From an uncultured Clostridia bacterium (GTDB taxonomy: Bacteria > Bacillota > Clostridia > TANB77 > CAG-508): 49,866 nucleotides of DNA. A program made the translations under genes and the position numbers. The notes under the pieces were generated by a model. The model ran no database searches, had not been told where the DNA came from, and was given only the letters and a program-made list of their open reading frames with translations. Positions 8,358-17,025 of this stretch are shown here, one piece after another. The DNA lies in contig CAMKSF010000010.1 of assembly GCA_946415375.1 (NCBI GenBank), positions 1 to 49,866 on the forward strand, read 5' to 3'. Positions within the stretch are counted from its first letter, which is position 1; each line of letters opens with the position of its first letter.

Positions 8358-8626
8358 GAGGAATAAACAGGATCAATAAAATGTTAGAAGTTCCAAAAGA
8401 AGCATATACTAATGAACCTAAAATAACAATAACTGGTTTTAATGAGTTAGTAATTGAAAACTATAAAGGAATTTTAGAATATGAAGACTATCATATAAAG
8501 CTTAGTACATATATAGGATGCATAAATATTAATGGATTTAACTTGAAACTTGATAAGATGACAGAGGATTGTTTGAAAATAATAGGTAAAATTGAGTCTT
8601 TGGATATAGAAAGACAAGTTGATTAA
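8354..8626 (+). CDS. yqfC: Sporulation protein YqfC (YabP/YqfC family)
   Basis: The product has 90 residues with the YabP/YqfC fold: PKITITGFNELVIENYKGIL followed by a short beta segment and the ending CININGFNLKLDKMTEDCLKIIG. In endospore formers yqfC is expressed in the mother cell next to yqfD. It overlaps pdaA by four bases. yqfD follows, but 476 bp downstream instead of immediately, because a broken small gene and a terminator lie in between. Confidence 0.88.
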   Translation: MRGINRINKMLEVPKEAYTNEPKITITGFNELVIENYKGILEYEDYHIKLSTYIGCININGFNLKLDKMTEDCLKIIGKIESLDIERQVD

Positions 8627-8755
8627 AAAGAAAGTTCTAAAGTAATAAGAAATTAAAAAAAGATAATTTATAATATTGAAAAAATTTACATAATATGATA
8701 TGATTTTTTATAATTTACAAAGATGAGAGAAGAATATTGTTAAGGAGGAAGAATT

Positions 8756-8974
8756 ATGACACAGAAAGAATCAAAATTTATAGAGGAATTAAGGAATATT
8801 GTTGGATGAGTTCACTTGGAATATGAATATAAACCAGGGGATAATCATTTTATACACAGAATAAAACATTAAGATCATGAAACAACTCCATTAGGTGATA
8901 CTGGGGTGAAGTCGAATGTGATTGGAAAACATAATGAGAAAATGGGAGGAATATTCTGCCATGATGAGCATTAA
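8756..8974 (+). pseudogene. Broken small gene with two in-frame stop codons
   Basis: A strong AAGGAGGAAG site precedes ATG at 8756. The frame then runs 72 codons to TAA at 8972, interrupted by TGA at 8807 and TAA at 8870. Read through, it gives a coherent His-rich sequence, with pieces such as YEYKPGDNHFIHRIKH and DHETTPLGDTGVKSNVIGKH, ending in a GIFCHDEH stretch. TGA and TAA are one substitution from TGG and CAA. I do not recognise the family. It separates yqfC from yqfD. Confidence 0.6.
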
Positions 8975-9004
8975 TTAACGAAAACATTTATCAATTTTTT
9001 TAAT

Positions 9005-9050
9005 AATACTTAAAGATTTAAACAACGTAAATCTTTAGGTATTTTTTTTC
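9005..9050 (+). terminator. Rho-independent terminator before yqfD
   Basis: AATACTTAAAGATTTA (9005-9020) pairs with TAAATCTTTAGGTATT (9028-9043) with one G-T wobble, followed by a run of T residues. It lies between the broken small gene and yqfD, so yqfD needs its own promoter or readthrough. Confidence 0.85.
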
Positions 9051-9102
9051 ATATAAAACATAAAATTTAAATAAAATGAAATAAGCATCGAAAGGAGTTA
9101 AC

Positions 9103-10287
9103 GTGTATATAGCAATTTTGATAAGATTATTATTTGGATATGTTAGAGTTGAAATAGAAGGATACTATGTAGAAAGATTTATAAATTTATGCCAAAATAA
9201 AAGAATATTAATTTGGAAATTAAAGAGAGAAAAAGGAGTAAAGCTTTTTTTTAATATAGGAATAAAAGACTTTAAAAAATTAAAGTCGATAGCGAAAAAA
9301 ACAAGTTGCAAACTAAAAATAAAGAGAAAAAGAGGGATTCCTTTTTTGATGTACAAGTATAGAAAAAGGAAAGTATTTATAATTTCTCTAATCTTAATTT
9401 CTATTTTGATATATTCAAGTACAAGATATATTTGGAATATAGAAATAAATGTTGAGGAAAATCATATAGTTCCAAACATAGAGAAAGACTTATATGATTT
9501 GGGATTAAAGAGAGGTGTTATAAAGAATAAAATCGAAACAGATAAAATAATAAATGAAATAAGACTAAAAAGAAATGATATATCTTGGATGGGAATAGAC
9601 ATAAAAGGTACAAATGCAGTAGTTAAAATTATAAAAGCAAATGAAAAACCAAAATTAATAGAGGAATCAGATTATTGTAGTATTATTGCAGCTAAATCAG
9701 GAATAATAACAAAAATAATAGCACAAAATGGAACTGCACTTGTAAATGTAGGAGATAAAGTAAGTAAAGGAGATACCTTGATTGCAGGATATATGGAGGG
9801 AAAATATACAGACAAAAGATATGTACATAGCTTAGGAGAAGTTCAGGCAAAAGTTGCATATAGAAAAAGTGAAAAAATCTATCTAAAACGAGAAGAATTG
9901 GGGGAAACGGGAGAAAAAGAAAAAAGAATAAAAATAAAATTAAATAATTTTCAAATAAATTTTTATAAAACCCTTTCAAAATTTAAAATTTATGATACAA
10001 TATACTCAGAAAAAAAGTTTAGAGTATTTTCTAATTATTATTTACCAATTTCTTTAATAGAAATAACAAATAAAGAACAAATAACAGAGACAAAAATATA
10101 TAGTAAAGAAGAAGCAATTGAATTCGGAAAAGAAAAACTAAGTAGAGAGATTGAAAATGAAATAGAAAAAAAAGAGAATATACAAGATATAATAATTGAC
10201 ACAAATGAGCAACAAGAATATATTGAAGTGTGTGTAACCTTTGTGGTATTAGAAAATATAGAAAGTTATCAAAAACTAGAAGTTTGA
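9103..10287 (+). CDS. yqfD: Sporulation protein YqfD
   Basis: YqfD is a mother-cell sporulation membrane protein, needed for efficient spore formation, with unknown molecular role. The 394-residue product has a basic N-terminal domain, one membrane segment (about residues 90-107, VFIISLILISILIYSS), and an extracytoplasmic part with the repeated 'IxxNVxxGDxVxKGDxLIAGY' style region (ALVNVGDKVSKGDTLIAGYM). The start is GTG, set by AAAGGAG at 9091-9097. The gene continues toward an unrecognised protein and ybeY with short spacing. Confidence 0.9.
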   Translation: MYIAILIRLLFGYVRVEIEGYYVERFINLCQNKRILIWKLKREKGVKLFFNIGIKDFKKLKSIAKKTSCKLKIKRKRGIPFLMYKYRKRKVFIISLILISILIYSSTRYIWNIEINVEENHIVPNIEKDLYDLGLKRGVIKNKIETDKIINEIRLKRNDISWMGIDIKGTNAVVKIIKANEKPKLIEESDYCSIIAAKSGIITKIIAQNGTALVNVGDKVSKGDTLIAGYMEGKYTDKRYVHSLGEVQAKVAYRKSEKIYLKREELGETGEKEKRIKIKLNNFQINFYKTLSKFKIYDTIYSEKKFRVFSNYYLPISLIEITNKEQITETKIYSKEEAIEFGKEKLSREIENEIEKKENIQDIIIDTNEQQEYIEVCVTFVVLENIESYQKLEV

Positions 10288-10301
10288 AAGGATGATTAAT
10301 C

Positions 10302-11537
10302 ATGGTTGAAGAGAAAAGTTTAAAAATAACAGGTGCAAATAAAACATTTATTACAAAATTAACAACAACAATAAATAAATTTTTAATACCAACAAAAGTA
10401 GGAATAAATGGATTATTGATTTCTACAAAAAGAAATAGTTTAATTAAAGCATTTGATAAATATAATAGCGATGAATATGAGGCTGATGAAAAAGATACAC
10501 TTGAAAAAAAGTATGACGATACATATACGGCTTATTTGGAATCCCTTGACAAATATGTTATGGATTCTGTGTATAAAAAAGTTAAGAACAATTCTGCAAC
10601 AGAATTTGAAAAAGATGCTTTATCTAGATACTATGGTGTAATTTCATTGAAAGAAAATGAATATGTAGAATATAAATTCAGAAAACAAAAATATTTAATG
10701 GAACTTGATAACCAAGCAGTTAAAGCTTCTAAGAAAGAAAAGATGATTGAGAAGTATAATAAATTCTATATTTCAAAAATGGATTGGTTATATAAAGGTA
10801 TTTTAAAAAATTATTCAATAAAACTTGCAGATACAATGAATATATATGATTCGAGCAAAGAATGGATTTATATGAAGATCTTTAGTACCTTAGAAGAATA
10901 TATAAAAGAGATTTTACCTTTGAAATTTAAAGCAAATGAAGAGCAATTTAAAGATATTAAAACAGAGTATGAAAAATACGAAGCTTTTGCAGTTGGAAAA
11001 TTAGACCAAAAAGATCAAATAGAAAAAAATATGCTTTTACTTGAATTAAGCAGGAAGCTATTTACACATAGTCTTCCATTAGCTGTTGCAGAACAATGTT
11101 ATATGAAACTTCTAAAAGATGCAAGAGCATTGGTACAGGATACTAAAATAGCTGCTAAGAGAGAAACAGTATACAACACATTAATTAGTTTAATAGAGGA
11201 GTACTATAATAAACTACTTTCTACAAAGGTTTACTGGGATGATATGAAGGAAAGAGAAAAATTCAAGAATTCTTGGCAGACATATAAAAATATTGAAAAA
11301 TTAAAAGAATCAGATTATATAGAATACATAAAACAAAAAGAAGTGTTATTTATAAAAAATGATTTAGAAAAAATTAAGACAGATAAATATGACTATACAG
11401 GACTTATAAAGTATTATAAAAGAAAACTTGTTGATTATGGTGCAATGAAAGAAATTCAAGGACATAACTCAGAAGGAAAGTATTTTTCAAAAACAAAATT
11501 AAAAGATTTTATAGAAAATAGAAATTTAACAGCATAG
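10302..11537 (+). CDS. Unrecognised all-helical protein in the yqfD-ybeY operon
   Basis: The product has 411 residues, is cytoplasmic and very rich in Lys, Glu and Tyr, with long predicted helices throughout and no signal peptide or membrane segment. I recognise no catalytic motif. It lies 14 bp after yqfD and 10 bp before ybeY, the place where many Bacillota carry a PhoH-like ATPase gene. It has no Walker A motif and is not PhoH. Its conserved operon position suggests a link to sporulation or to rRNA maturation, but this is inference. Confidence 0.6.
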   Translation: MVEEKSLKITGANKTFITKLTTTINKFLIPTKVGINGLLISTKRNSLIKAFDKYNSDEYEADEKDTLEKKYDDTYTAYLESLDKYVMDSVYKKVKNNSATEFEKDALSRYYGVISLKENEYVEYKFRKQKYLMELDNQAVKASKKEKMIEKYNKFYISKMDWLYKGILKNYSIKLADTMNIYDSSKEWIYMKIFSTLEEYIKEILPLKFKANEEQFKDIKTEYEKYEAFAVGKLDQKDQIEKNMLLLELSRKLFTHSLPLAVAEQCYMKLLKDARALVQDTKIAAKRETVYNTLISLIEEYYNKLLSTKVYWDDMKEREKFKNSWQTYKNIEKLKESDYIEYIKQKEVLFIKNDLEKIKTDKYDYTGLIKYYKRKLVDYGAMKEIQGHNSEGKYFSKTKLKDFIENRNLTA

Positions 11538-11547
11538 GAGTGTATAT

Positions 11548-12021
11548 ATGTTTGAAATACAATATTTAGACATTCAAGAGAAAAAAGAATATGAAAATAT
11601 TATAAAAAAAGTAGTAGAAGAGTGTTTTAAAATAGAAGGATTAACAAATTCAAAAATGTACATAAATGTTATTTTAACAACACCAGAGAATATAAAAAAG
11701 TACAACAAAGAATACAGAAATATAGATAAAGAGACAGATGTTTTATCATTTCCAATGTTTGAAAAGGAAGAAATTGAAGAAAAAATAAAAAACAATGATT
11801 TTAAAACAATAGATATCTTAGGAGATATGATTATTTCAATCCCTAGGGTTGAAGAACAAGCAATAGAATATGGACATAGTTTTGAAAGAGAATTAGCATA
11901 TATGGTTGTTCACAGCTTTTATCATTTATTGGGTTATGATCATATGGAAGAAAATGACAAAACTGTTATGAGAAAAAAAGAAGAAGAGGTTTTAAATAGT
12001 TTAAAAATAACAAGGGCATAA
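11548..12021 (+). CDS. ybeY: Endoribonuclease YbeY (rRNA maturation factor)
   Basis: YbeY is a zinc-dependent single-strand endoribonuclease that matures the 3' end of 16S rRNA and takes part in ribosome quality control. The metal site HSFYHLLGYDH gives the three His ligands of the family motif HGxLHLxGYDH, with Ser in place of the usual Gly. TDVLSFPMF and LGDMIIS are also family signatures. The length, 157 residues, is normal. The ATG is preceded by AGGAGTG, 10 bp after the helical gene. Confidence 0.94.
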   Translation: MFEIQYLDIQEKKEYENIIKKVVEECFKIEGLTNSKMYINVILTTPENIKKYNKEYRNIDKETDVLSFPMFEKEEIEEKIKNNDFKTIDILGDMIISIPRVEEQAIEYGHSFERELAYMVVHSFYHLLGYDHMEENDKTVMRKKEEEVLNSLKITRA

Positions 12022-12045
12022 TATCTTTTAAAGGAGGATAAGAAA

Positions 12046-13107
12046 TTGAAATCTAAAAAGCATTTATTAATTTTGGGAATTATAGCAGTTATACTAATTC
12101 TTGCAGGCATTTTGGGAACTAAAATATATTTAGACAAAAGAAATGCTGAAAATATACCATCTAATGTAGGTGAAGAAACAAATACTATACAACAACTAGA
12201 AGAGTTAAATAAAGAAGAGGAAAAGGAACCAGAAATCTTTCATGGGGATGATAGACCGATTGCTGTTATGATAGATAACCATACTGGAGCTTGGCCACAA
12301 GCAGGACTAAATAAAACATATTTAGTATATGAAATAATAGTTGAAGGTGGAGAAACTAGACTTATGGCATTATTTAAAGGTCAAAATGTAGATAAAGTAG
12401 GACCTGTTCGTAGCTCTAGACATTATTTCTTAGATTATGCAATGGAAAATGATGCAATATATGCACATTATGGATGGAGCCCAAAAGCCAAAAACGATAT
12501 TTCAAGTCTAGGCATAAATAATTTAAATGGGATTTTTTATGGAAAGCCAACTTTTTGGAGAATTTCAGATAAAAGAGCACCACACAATGCTATGACTTCA
12601 ACTAAGACACTTCTTGCTGCTGCAAAAAAGAAAGGCTATAAAACAACATCAAAGGCAACTAGTGTATTAAATTATGCAAAAGAAGAGATAGAGCTTTCAG
12701 AAGGAAAAACAGCAACAGAAGTTAAAATCCCACATTCATATTTACATAGTGTAACATATAAATATAATTCAAAAACAAAAAGATATACTAGATATGCAAG
12801 AGGAAGACTTCAAACAGATTATTCAACTGGAAAAAGTATAACTACAAAAAACATTATTATAATGTTTGCAAACAACTCACAGTTACAAGATGGGACATCA
12901 AAGGATAGACAAAATTTACACAATATAGGAACTTTTGATGGATACTATATTACAAATGGAAAAGCGATAAAGATTAAATGTAAAAAAGAAAGTAGAAGAA
13001 GTAAAACCATATATACAAATGCATCAACAGGAGAAGCTATAGAAGTTAATGATGGAAACACTTGGATTAATATTTGTCCTAAAAAAGCAAATGTTAAAAT
13101 TAAGTAA
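12046..13107 (+). CDS. DUF3048 (YerB-like) extracytoplasmic protein
   Basis: The 353-residue protein has an N-terminal hydrophobic segment (residues 6-24, no lipobox cysteine) and then an acidic linker. The DUF3048 domain follows: RPIAVMIDNHTGAWPQAGL, YEIIVEGGETRLMALF and VGPVRSSRHYFLDYA are hallmarks. The family is membrane-anchored in Bacillota and its function is not established. The start is TTG at 12046, directed by AAAGGAGGAT. It lies 24 bp after ybeY and was probably transcribed with it. Confidence 0.88.
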   Translation: MKSKKHLLILGIIAVILILAGILGTKIYLDKRNAENIPSNVGEETNTIQQLEELNKEEEKEPEIFHGDDRPIAVMIDNHTGAWPQAGLNKTYLVYEIIVEGGETRLMALFKGQNVDKVGPVRSSRHYFLDYAMENDAIYAHYGWSPKAKNDISSLGINNLNGIFYGKPTFWRISDKRAPHNAMTSTKTLLAAAKKKGYKTTSKATSVLNYAKEEIELSEGKTATEVKIPHSYLHSVTYKYNSKTKRYTRYARGRLQTDYSTGKSITTKNIIIMFANNSQLQDGTSKDRQNLHNIGTFDGYYITNGKAIKIKCKKESRRSKTIYTNASTGEAIEVNDGNTWINICPKKANVKIK

Positions 13108-13125
13108 AAGGAGCGATTTATTTAA

Positions 13126-13986
13126 ATGAAATCTAGCAATCAAAATGAAACTGAGACGAGAAAACTTAATCAAAATGAAATTAAGAATATAGAAGAAGAT
13201 ATGAAAGGTTTTCTAGAATACATGCGAGGAAAAGGATGGAGCACTACTAAAATAGATGGAGTTAAGCTTCTAGTAGGGAAAAATATGAGAGGAGGGGGAG
13301 GAAAAACATTTGAAAAAAATGGTCAACAATTTATTGTATTACGAGAAGATATAATTAATAATGATGAAAAGAGAGCTAAAGTTTTATACCATGAATTAGG
13401 ACATATTTTATTGGGGATAAGAAATAACAATAAAGATAAAATAAAAGAACTAATTGTATATACAAGAGAAGATAACTCGAAGGTTTTACAAGAAGAAAGT
13501 ATTGTTTATTTTGATGGATTAAAGTTAATTGAGGAGTATTTAGTAGAAAAGTTTTCAATTGGAATGCTTCAGATTACAAAAGGAGTTCAACCCCAAGTCA
13601 AAGAGTATACGGCACCAATAATTTTTGGGGATTATAAATTCAAGTCTACTTTTGGGAGTCTATATGGAGTTTTTGAAACTTTGTGTGATAAATTAATACT
13701 AAAGGCGTATGGAAATATAGGAAATGCAATAAAAACAGGATTAGATAATGGATTATATACTGGTTTATTTGAAAAATATGATAAAGTGGAATTAATGAAA
13801 ATACTTGGGAATTTCGGAAAAATAAAAAACGCAATCTATTCTTTTGCAGGGTATGGAAGAGACAAAGAACAGTATACGAGACAGTATACTCCTGAAGAAG
13901 TAAAAAAACTGATAGAAGATACAGAAGTGATGACTGATAAAATTCAAGTAAAAGGAGTCCAACACCCTGGAAATTCAGGAAGATAA
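13126..13986 (+). CDS. HELGH zincin-like protein, unrecognised
   Basis: The 286-residue cytoplasmic protein belongs to no family I can name. Residues 86-93 read KVLYHELGH, a classical HExxH zinc site (H89, E90, H93). E136 or E137 in LIEEYLVEKF, about 45 residues later, is a candidate third ligand, as in gluzincins. A Gly-rich stretch (MRGGGGK) precedes it. There is no signal peptide, so any peptidase activity would be intracellular. AAAGGAG stands a long 12 nt before the ATG. It is the first of three HExxH proteins in the window and faces another across a shared terminator. Confidence 0.65.
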   Translation: MKSSNQNETETRKLNQNEIKNIEEDMKGFLEYMRGKGWSTTKIDGVKLLVGKNMRGGGGKTFEKNGQQFIVLREDIINNDEKRAKVLYHELGHILLGIRNNNKDKIKELIVYTREDNSKVLQEESIVYFDGLKLIEEYLVEKFSIGMLQITKGVQPQVKEYTAPIIFGDYKFKSTFGSLYGVFETLCDKLILKAYGNIGNAIKTGLDNGLYTGLFEKYDKVELMKILGNFGKIKNAIYSFAGYGRDKEQYTRQYTPEEVKKLIEDTEVMTDKIQVKGVQHPGNSGR

Positions 13987-13989
13987 ATT

Positions 13990-14032
13990 AAATAACCTAA
14001 GACTAAATTTTAAGTTTAGCTTAGGTTATTTT
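13990..14032. terminator. Bidirectional terminator between convergent genes
   Basis: AAATAACCTAAG and CTAAA (13990-14007) pair with TTTAG and CTTAGGTTATTTT (14015-14032), leaving one bulged A. It serves the genes ending at 13986 (+) and 14049 (-). Confidence 0.8.
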
Positions 14033-14048
14033 GATTATATATAAATGA

Positions 14049-15131
14049 TCACATATTTAATTCTTTAAAATAATCTTTTTTAAAGAGTTTTTGGAAAAAA
14101 ACAAAAATAGGATTAACTCTTTTTTTAGACAAAGCAGTTTTTGTTCCACCATTTTCTAAAATATTGCATTTATGTTCTAATTTATTCATCATTTCGATAT
14201 AAAAATTATCAAAATAGTCATATCCTTCTATCGAACCAATAATATCACTATACTTATATAGTTTACGTCTAAAATGTTCTAATTCTTCTAGCTCTTGTAT
14301 TTTATCAAACTCACTAGTAAAGAATTCCTTTATTATAATGTTTTGAGTTTTTATATAAAGTTTAGATATTTTGTCTTTAATTAAATCTATTTTAATATTT
14401 ATTTTATCTATTTTTGAATTACCATCTTCTAATAATTTAAATTTGTTATTAAGTATCACAATCTTTTCTTCATGTTTTAAAATCTCATCAAGAAGCTTTA
14501 TAATTGTATTGTATGTTTTTTCAGATGAAAGCTCTATTATTTTATTTTTAAATTCATCATTAGAAAAAAGAGTACTTTTAAATAATGAATCTGTTCCTGT
14601 AAAAAATAAAATTTGGTTAAGCAAACTACATTCAAGAGGGTAATATGAAGGGCTTGGTGTAAAAAGTGAAATGCCATAGTATTTTTCGTAATCCGGTTCA
14701 ATTCCAATTATCAATGATGAAGTATACTGAACTGCTGCCTCATTTAAAGCAAGAGCAGAAGGCTTTAAATTGTTATAATTACAAAGGCCTAACTTTAATA
14801 AATTACCATTTTCATCTTGAACCTTTTGCAAGTGATGAATACATTCATGAATTGCAAATTCTTCTATATCTGAATATTCAATATTTTCATTAAAGTAAAT
14901 AGAAGAATCTTTGTAATAATAATTTGCTTCTGACATTCCTTCAATCATTTTGGCTCTATACATAGTAAGCTCTAGTAGCTTTTGGTATAGATCTTCTTGA
15001 GTAAAATCAAAATCAGGAAAGGTTTCTATAATTCTTCTGGAAACACTTTTACATATGTCATTAGAAATCAATGTATCTAGCTTTGTTATTACTTGTATTC
15101 CTTCTTTTTTTAGGTCCTTTTGAATGCTCAT
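14049..15131 (-). CDS. HECIH zincin-like protein downstream of asd, unrecognised
   Basis: The 360-residue cytoplasmic protein has FAIHECIHHLQK (H95, E96, H99), an HExxH zinc site. E131 in ALNEAAVQYTSSLI, 35 residues on, fits the third ligand of a gluzincin. The second half is helical. The tail (NPIFVFFQKLFKKDYFKELNM) is a short hydrophobic-basic helix like those on two other accessory proteins here. It starts 10 bp after asd on the same strand, with a GGAGTT site, so it shares the asd promoter. The substrate is unknown. Confidence 0.65.
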   Translation of the reverse strand: MSIQKDLKKEGIQVITKLDTLISNDICKSVSRRIIETFPDFDFTQEDLYQKLLELTMYRAKMIEGMSEANYYYKDSSIYFNENIEYSDIEEFAIHECIHHLQKVQDENGNLLKLGLCNYNNLKPSALALNEAAVQYTSSLIIGIEPDYEKYYGISLFTPSPSYYPLECSLLNQILFFTGTDSLFKSTLFSNDEFKNKIIELSSEKTYNTIIKLLDEILKHEEKIVILNNKFKLLEDGNSKIDKINIKIDLIKDKISKLYIKTQNIIIKEFFTSEFDKIQELEELEHFRRKLYKYSDIIGSIEGYDYFDNFYIEMMNKLEHKCNILENGGTKTALSKKRVNPIFVFFQKLFKKDYFKELNM

Positions 15132-15141
15132 TTGTAACTCC

Positions 15142-16134
15142 TTATCTTTCTATCAATTTCTCCATAATTTGAATAGCATTACTTGCTGCGCCTTTTCTAA
15201 TATTATCTGCTACAACCCACAAATTCAAAGAATTTGGATTGCTAAAATCTCTTCTAATTCTTCCAACAAATACTTCGTCATGACCATTTGCATTTGTTGC
15301 AAGAGGGTAAATATTGTTTGAAACATCATCTTGAACTATTATTCCAGGTGAATTTTTTAACAATGTTATTACATCATCCAAAATAAAATCATTTTCAAAC
15401 TCTATATTTATAGATTCGCTGTGACAGTTTTCAACAGGTACTCTAACTGTTGTAGCAGTAATTGCAATATCATGTCTTCCTAGAATTTTTCTTGTTTCAT
15501 TTATCATTTTGTGTTCTTCTTTGGTATAACCATCTTCCTCAAAAACATCAATATGAGGGAGACAATTATTATATATTTGATGTGAGAATTTTTGCAGGTT
15601 TCCTTCGGTTGCTCGATTTTTTAAATCTTCAATTCCTTTTCTGCCTGCACCTGAGCATGCTTGATATGTTGAATAAACAATTCTTTTTATTCTATATTTA
15701 TCATCTAATGGTTTTAATGGAACAACAGCTTGAATTGTAGAACAATTTGGATTAGCAATAATTCCATTATTCCAAGTAATATCTTCTGGATTGACTTCTG
15801 GAACGACTAGTGGTACATTTTCATCCATTCTAAATGCACTACTATTGTCAATTACTATACAACCTTTTGAAGCTGCAATTGGTGCAAAATGTTTTGATGC
15901 TTCTCCACCTGCAGAAAATATTGCAAAATCAAATCCTTCATCAAAAGATGTATCAGTTAATTCTTGTGCTATATATTCCTTACCAAGAAAACTTAGTTTT
16001 ATCCCAGCAGATTTTTTGGAACAGAATAATTTGTATTCAAAATTTGGAAGATTTTTTTCTTCTAGAACCTTTAGGGCTGTTCTTCCAACTAGCCCTGTAG
16101 CTCCTACTATTGCTAATTTATATGTTTTAGGCAT
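15142..16134 (-). CDS. asd: Aspartate-semialdehyde dehydrogenase
   Basis: The enzyme reduces aspartyl phosphate with NADPH to aspartate semialdehyde, the branch point to lysine/diaminopimelate, threonine and methionine. Visible are the Rossmann motif LAIVGATGLVGRTAL, catalytic C131 in NPNCSTIQAVVPL, and GAGRKGI. ATG at 16134 is preferred over an in-frame TTG at 16158, because AAGGTG lies just before the ATG and the protein then starts MPKTYKLAIVGATG as in homologues. The length of 330 is normal. It is transcribed from a consensus promoter divergent from sigH. Confidence 0.95.
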   Translation of the reverse strand: MPKTYKLAIVGATGLVGRTALKVLEEKNLPNFEYKLFCSKKSAGIKLSFLGKEYIAQELTDTSFDEGFDFAIFSAGGEASKHFAPIAASKGCIVIDNSSAFRMDENVPLVVPEVNPEDITWNNGIIANPNCSTIQAVVPLKPLDDKYRIKRIVYSTYQACSGAGRKGIEDLKNRATEGNLQKFSHQIYNNCLPHIDVFEEDGYTKEEHKMINETRKILGRHDIAITATTVRVPVENCHSESINIEFENDFILDDVITLLKNSPGIIVQDDVSNNIYPLATNANGHDEVFVGRIRRDFSNPNSLNLWVVADNIRKGAASNAIQIMEKLIER

Positions 16135-16199
16135 ACTATCACCTTCTATTAATTTCAAAAATTCAAATTAGTTAATTTGAAAATATCTATACATTTTAT

Positions 16200-16228
16200 A
16201 TTATATGCAAAACAAAGAAAAATGTCAA
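16200..16228 (-). promoter_or_regulatory. Consensus sigma-A promoter of asd
   Basis: On the minus strand, TTGACA (16223-16228), an exact 17-nt spacer and TATAAT (16200-16205) match the sigma-A consensus in all twelve positions. Confidence 0.88.
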
Positions 16229-16246
16229 TAAAGTTTTTCAAAACAC

Positions 16247-16275
16247 TTGACATTACTAATTTTTATTAATATAAT
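16247..16275 (+). promoter_or_regulatory. Consensus sigma-A promoter of sigH
   Basis: TTGACA (16247-16252), a 17-nt spacer and TATAAT (16270-16275) are a perfect match. The -35 box lies only 18 bp from the -35 box of the divergent asd promoter, so the two polymerases would compete for the site. Confidence 0.88.
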
Positions 16276-16307
16276 TAGTTTAACTTATAAATGAAGGAGC
16301 TTAAAAT

Positions 16308-16967
16308 ATGGCAGAAACAGATATTTTTCAGTTAGTAGAAAAATATAAAGATATGACAGATGAAAATTTAATAAATGAAGCAATAAAAAATGAAAACAAT
16401 ACTGCTTTGGAATGTCTTATGGAAAGATATAAAGACATTGTAAATATGAAGGCCAGTAAATATTTTATGGTTGGTTCAGAAAAAGATGATATAATTCAAG
16501 AAGGATATATTGGGCTATATAAAGCTGTAAAGTCTTTTGACAAAGAAAAACAGAATTCATTTAAGACATTTGCTACGATATGTATAGAAAGACAGTTAAT
16601 TACTGCTGTCAAAAATTCAAACAGACAAAAACATATGCCTTTAAATTCATCAGTTTCTTTAAATGCAGCAGCTTTTGATGAAGACGAAAATGGAGAAACA
16701 ACAGTGATAGAAGTATTAGATACAAAAAAAGGGGCAGAAGATCCACTTGAGATTATAACAAGGAGAGAGTATTTTGACTCTGTTGAGAAAAATATAAACA
16801 ACAATTTAAGTGATTTTGAAAAAGATGTACTTAATTTATATAAAAATGGCTATTCTTATGTGTTTATAGCAGATAAATTAAAAACAAAAGTCAAATCAGT
16901 AGATACTGCAATACAAAGAATAAAGAAAAAAGCAGCAAAAATAAAAAAACAATTAGAAGCAAATTAA
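16308..16967 (+). CDS. sigH: RNA polymerase sporulation sigma factor SigH (Spo0H)
   Basis: This is a 219-residue sigma-70 family protein. Region 2 is visible in LECLMERYKDIVNMKASKYF, then GSEKDDIIQEGYIGLYKAVK, FKTFATICIERQLITAVK. Region 4 is the helix-turn-helix YVFIADKLKTKVKSVDTAIQRIKKK. The sequence pattern and length match SigH, which directs entry into sporulation in endospore formers. It has a consensus vegetative promoter, fitting a sigma factor kept ready before the switch. A hairpin directly follows the stop. Confidence 0.93.
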   Translation: MAETDIFQLVEKYKDMTDENLINEAIKNENNTALECLMERYKDIVNMKASKYFMVGSEKDDIIQEGYIGLYKAVKSFDKEKQNSFKTFATICIERQLITAVKNSNRQKHMPLNSSVSLNAAAFDEDENGETTVIEVLDTKKGAEDPLEIITRREYFDSVEKNINNNLSDFEKDVLNLYKNGYSYVFIADKLKTKVKSVDTAIQRIKKKAAKIKKQLEAN

Positions 16968-16994
16968 GGACGGTTCATATAGACTGTCCTAATT
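16962..16994 (+). terminator. Hairpin after sigH
   Basis: AATTAAGGACGGT pairs with ACTGTCCTAATT around a CATATAG loop, overlapping the sigH stop codon, and runs into a T-rich stretch. Confidence 0.65.
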
Positions 16995-17025
16995 TATTTT
17001 ATAATACAAAATAGGGGGAAGTAAA

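Noticed and set aside
8807..8809. TGA in the small gene read as selenocysteine or tryptophan
   Set aside because: A second in-frame stop (TAA at 8870) cannot be explained that way, and no recoding signal was seen; a broken gene is simpler.
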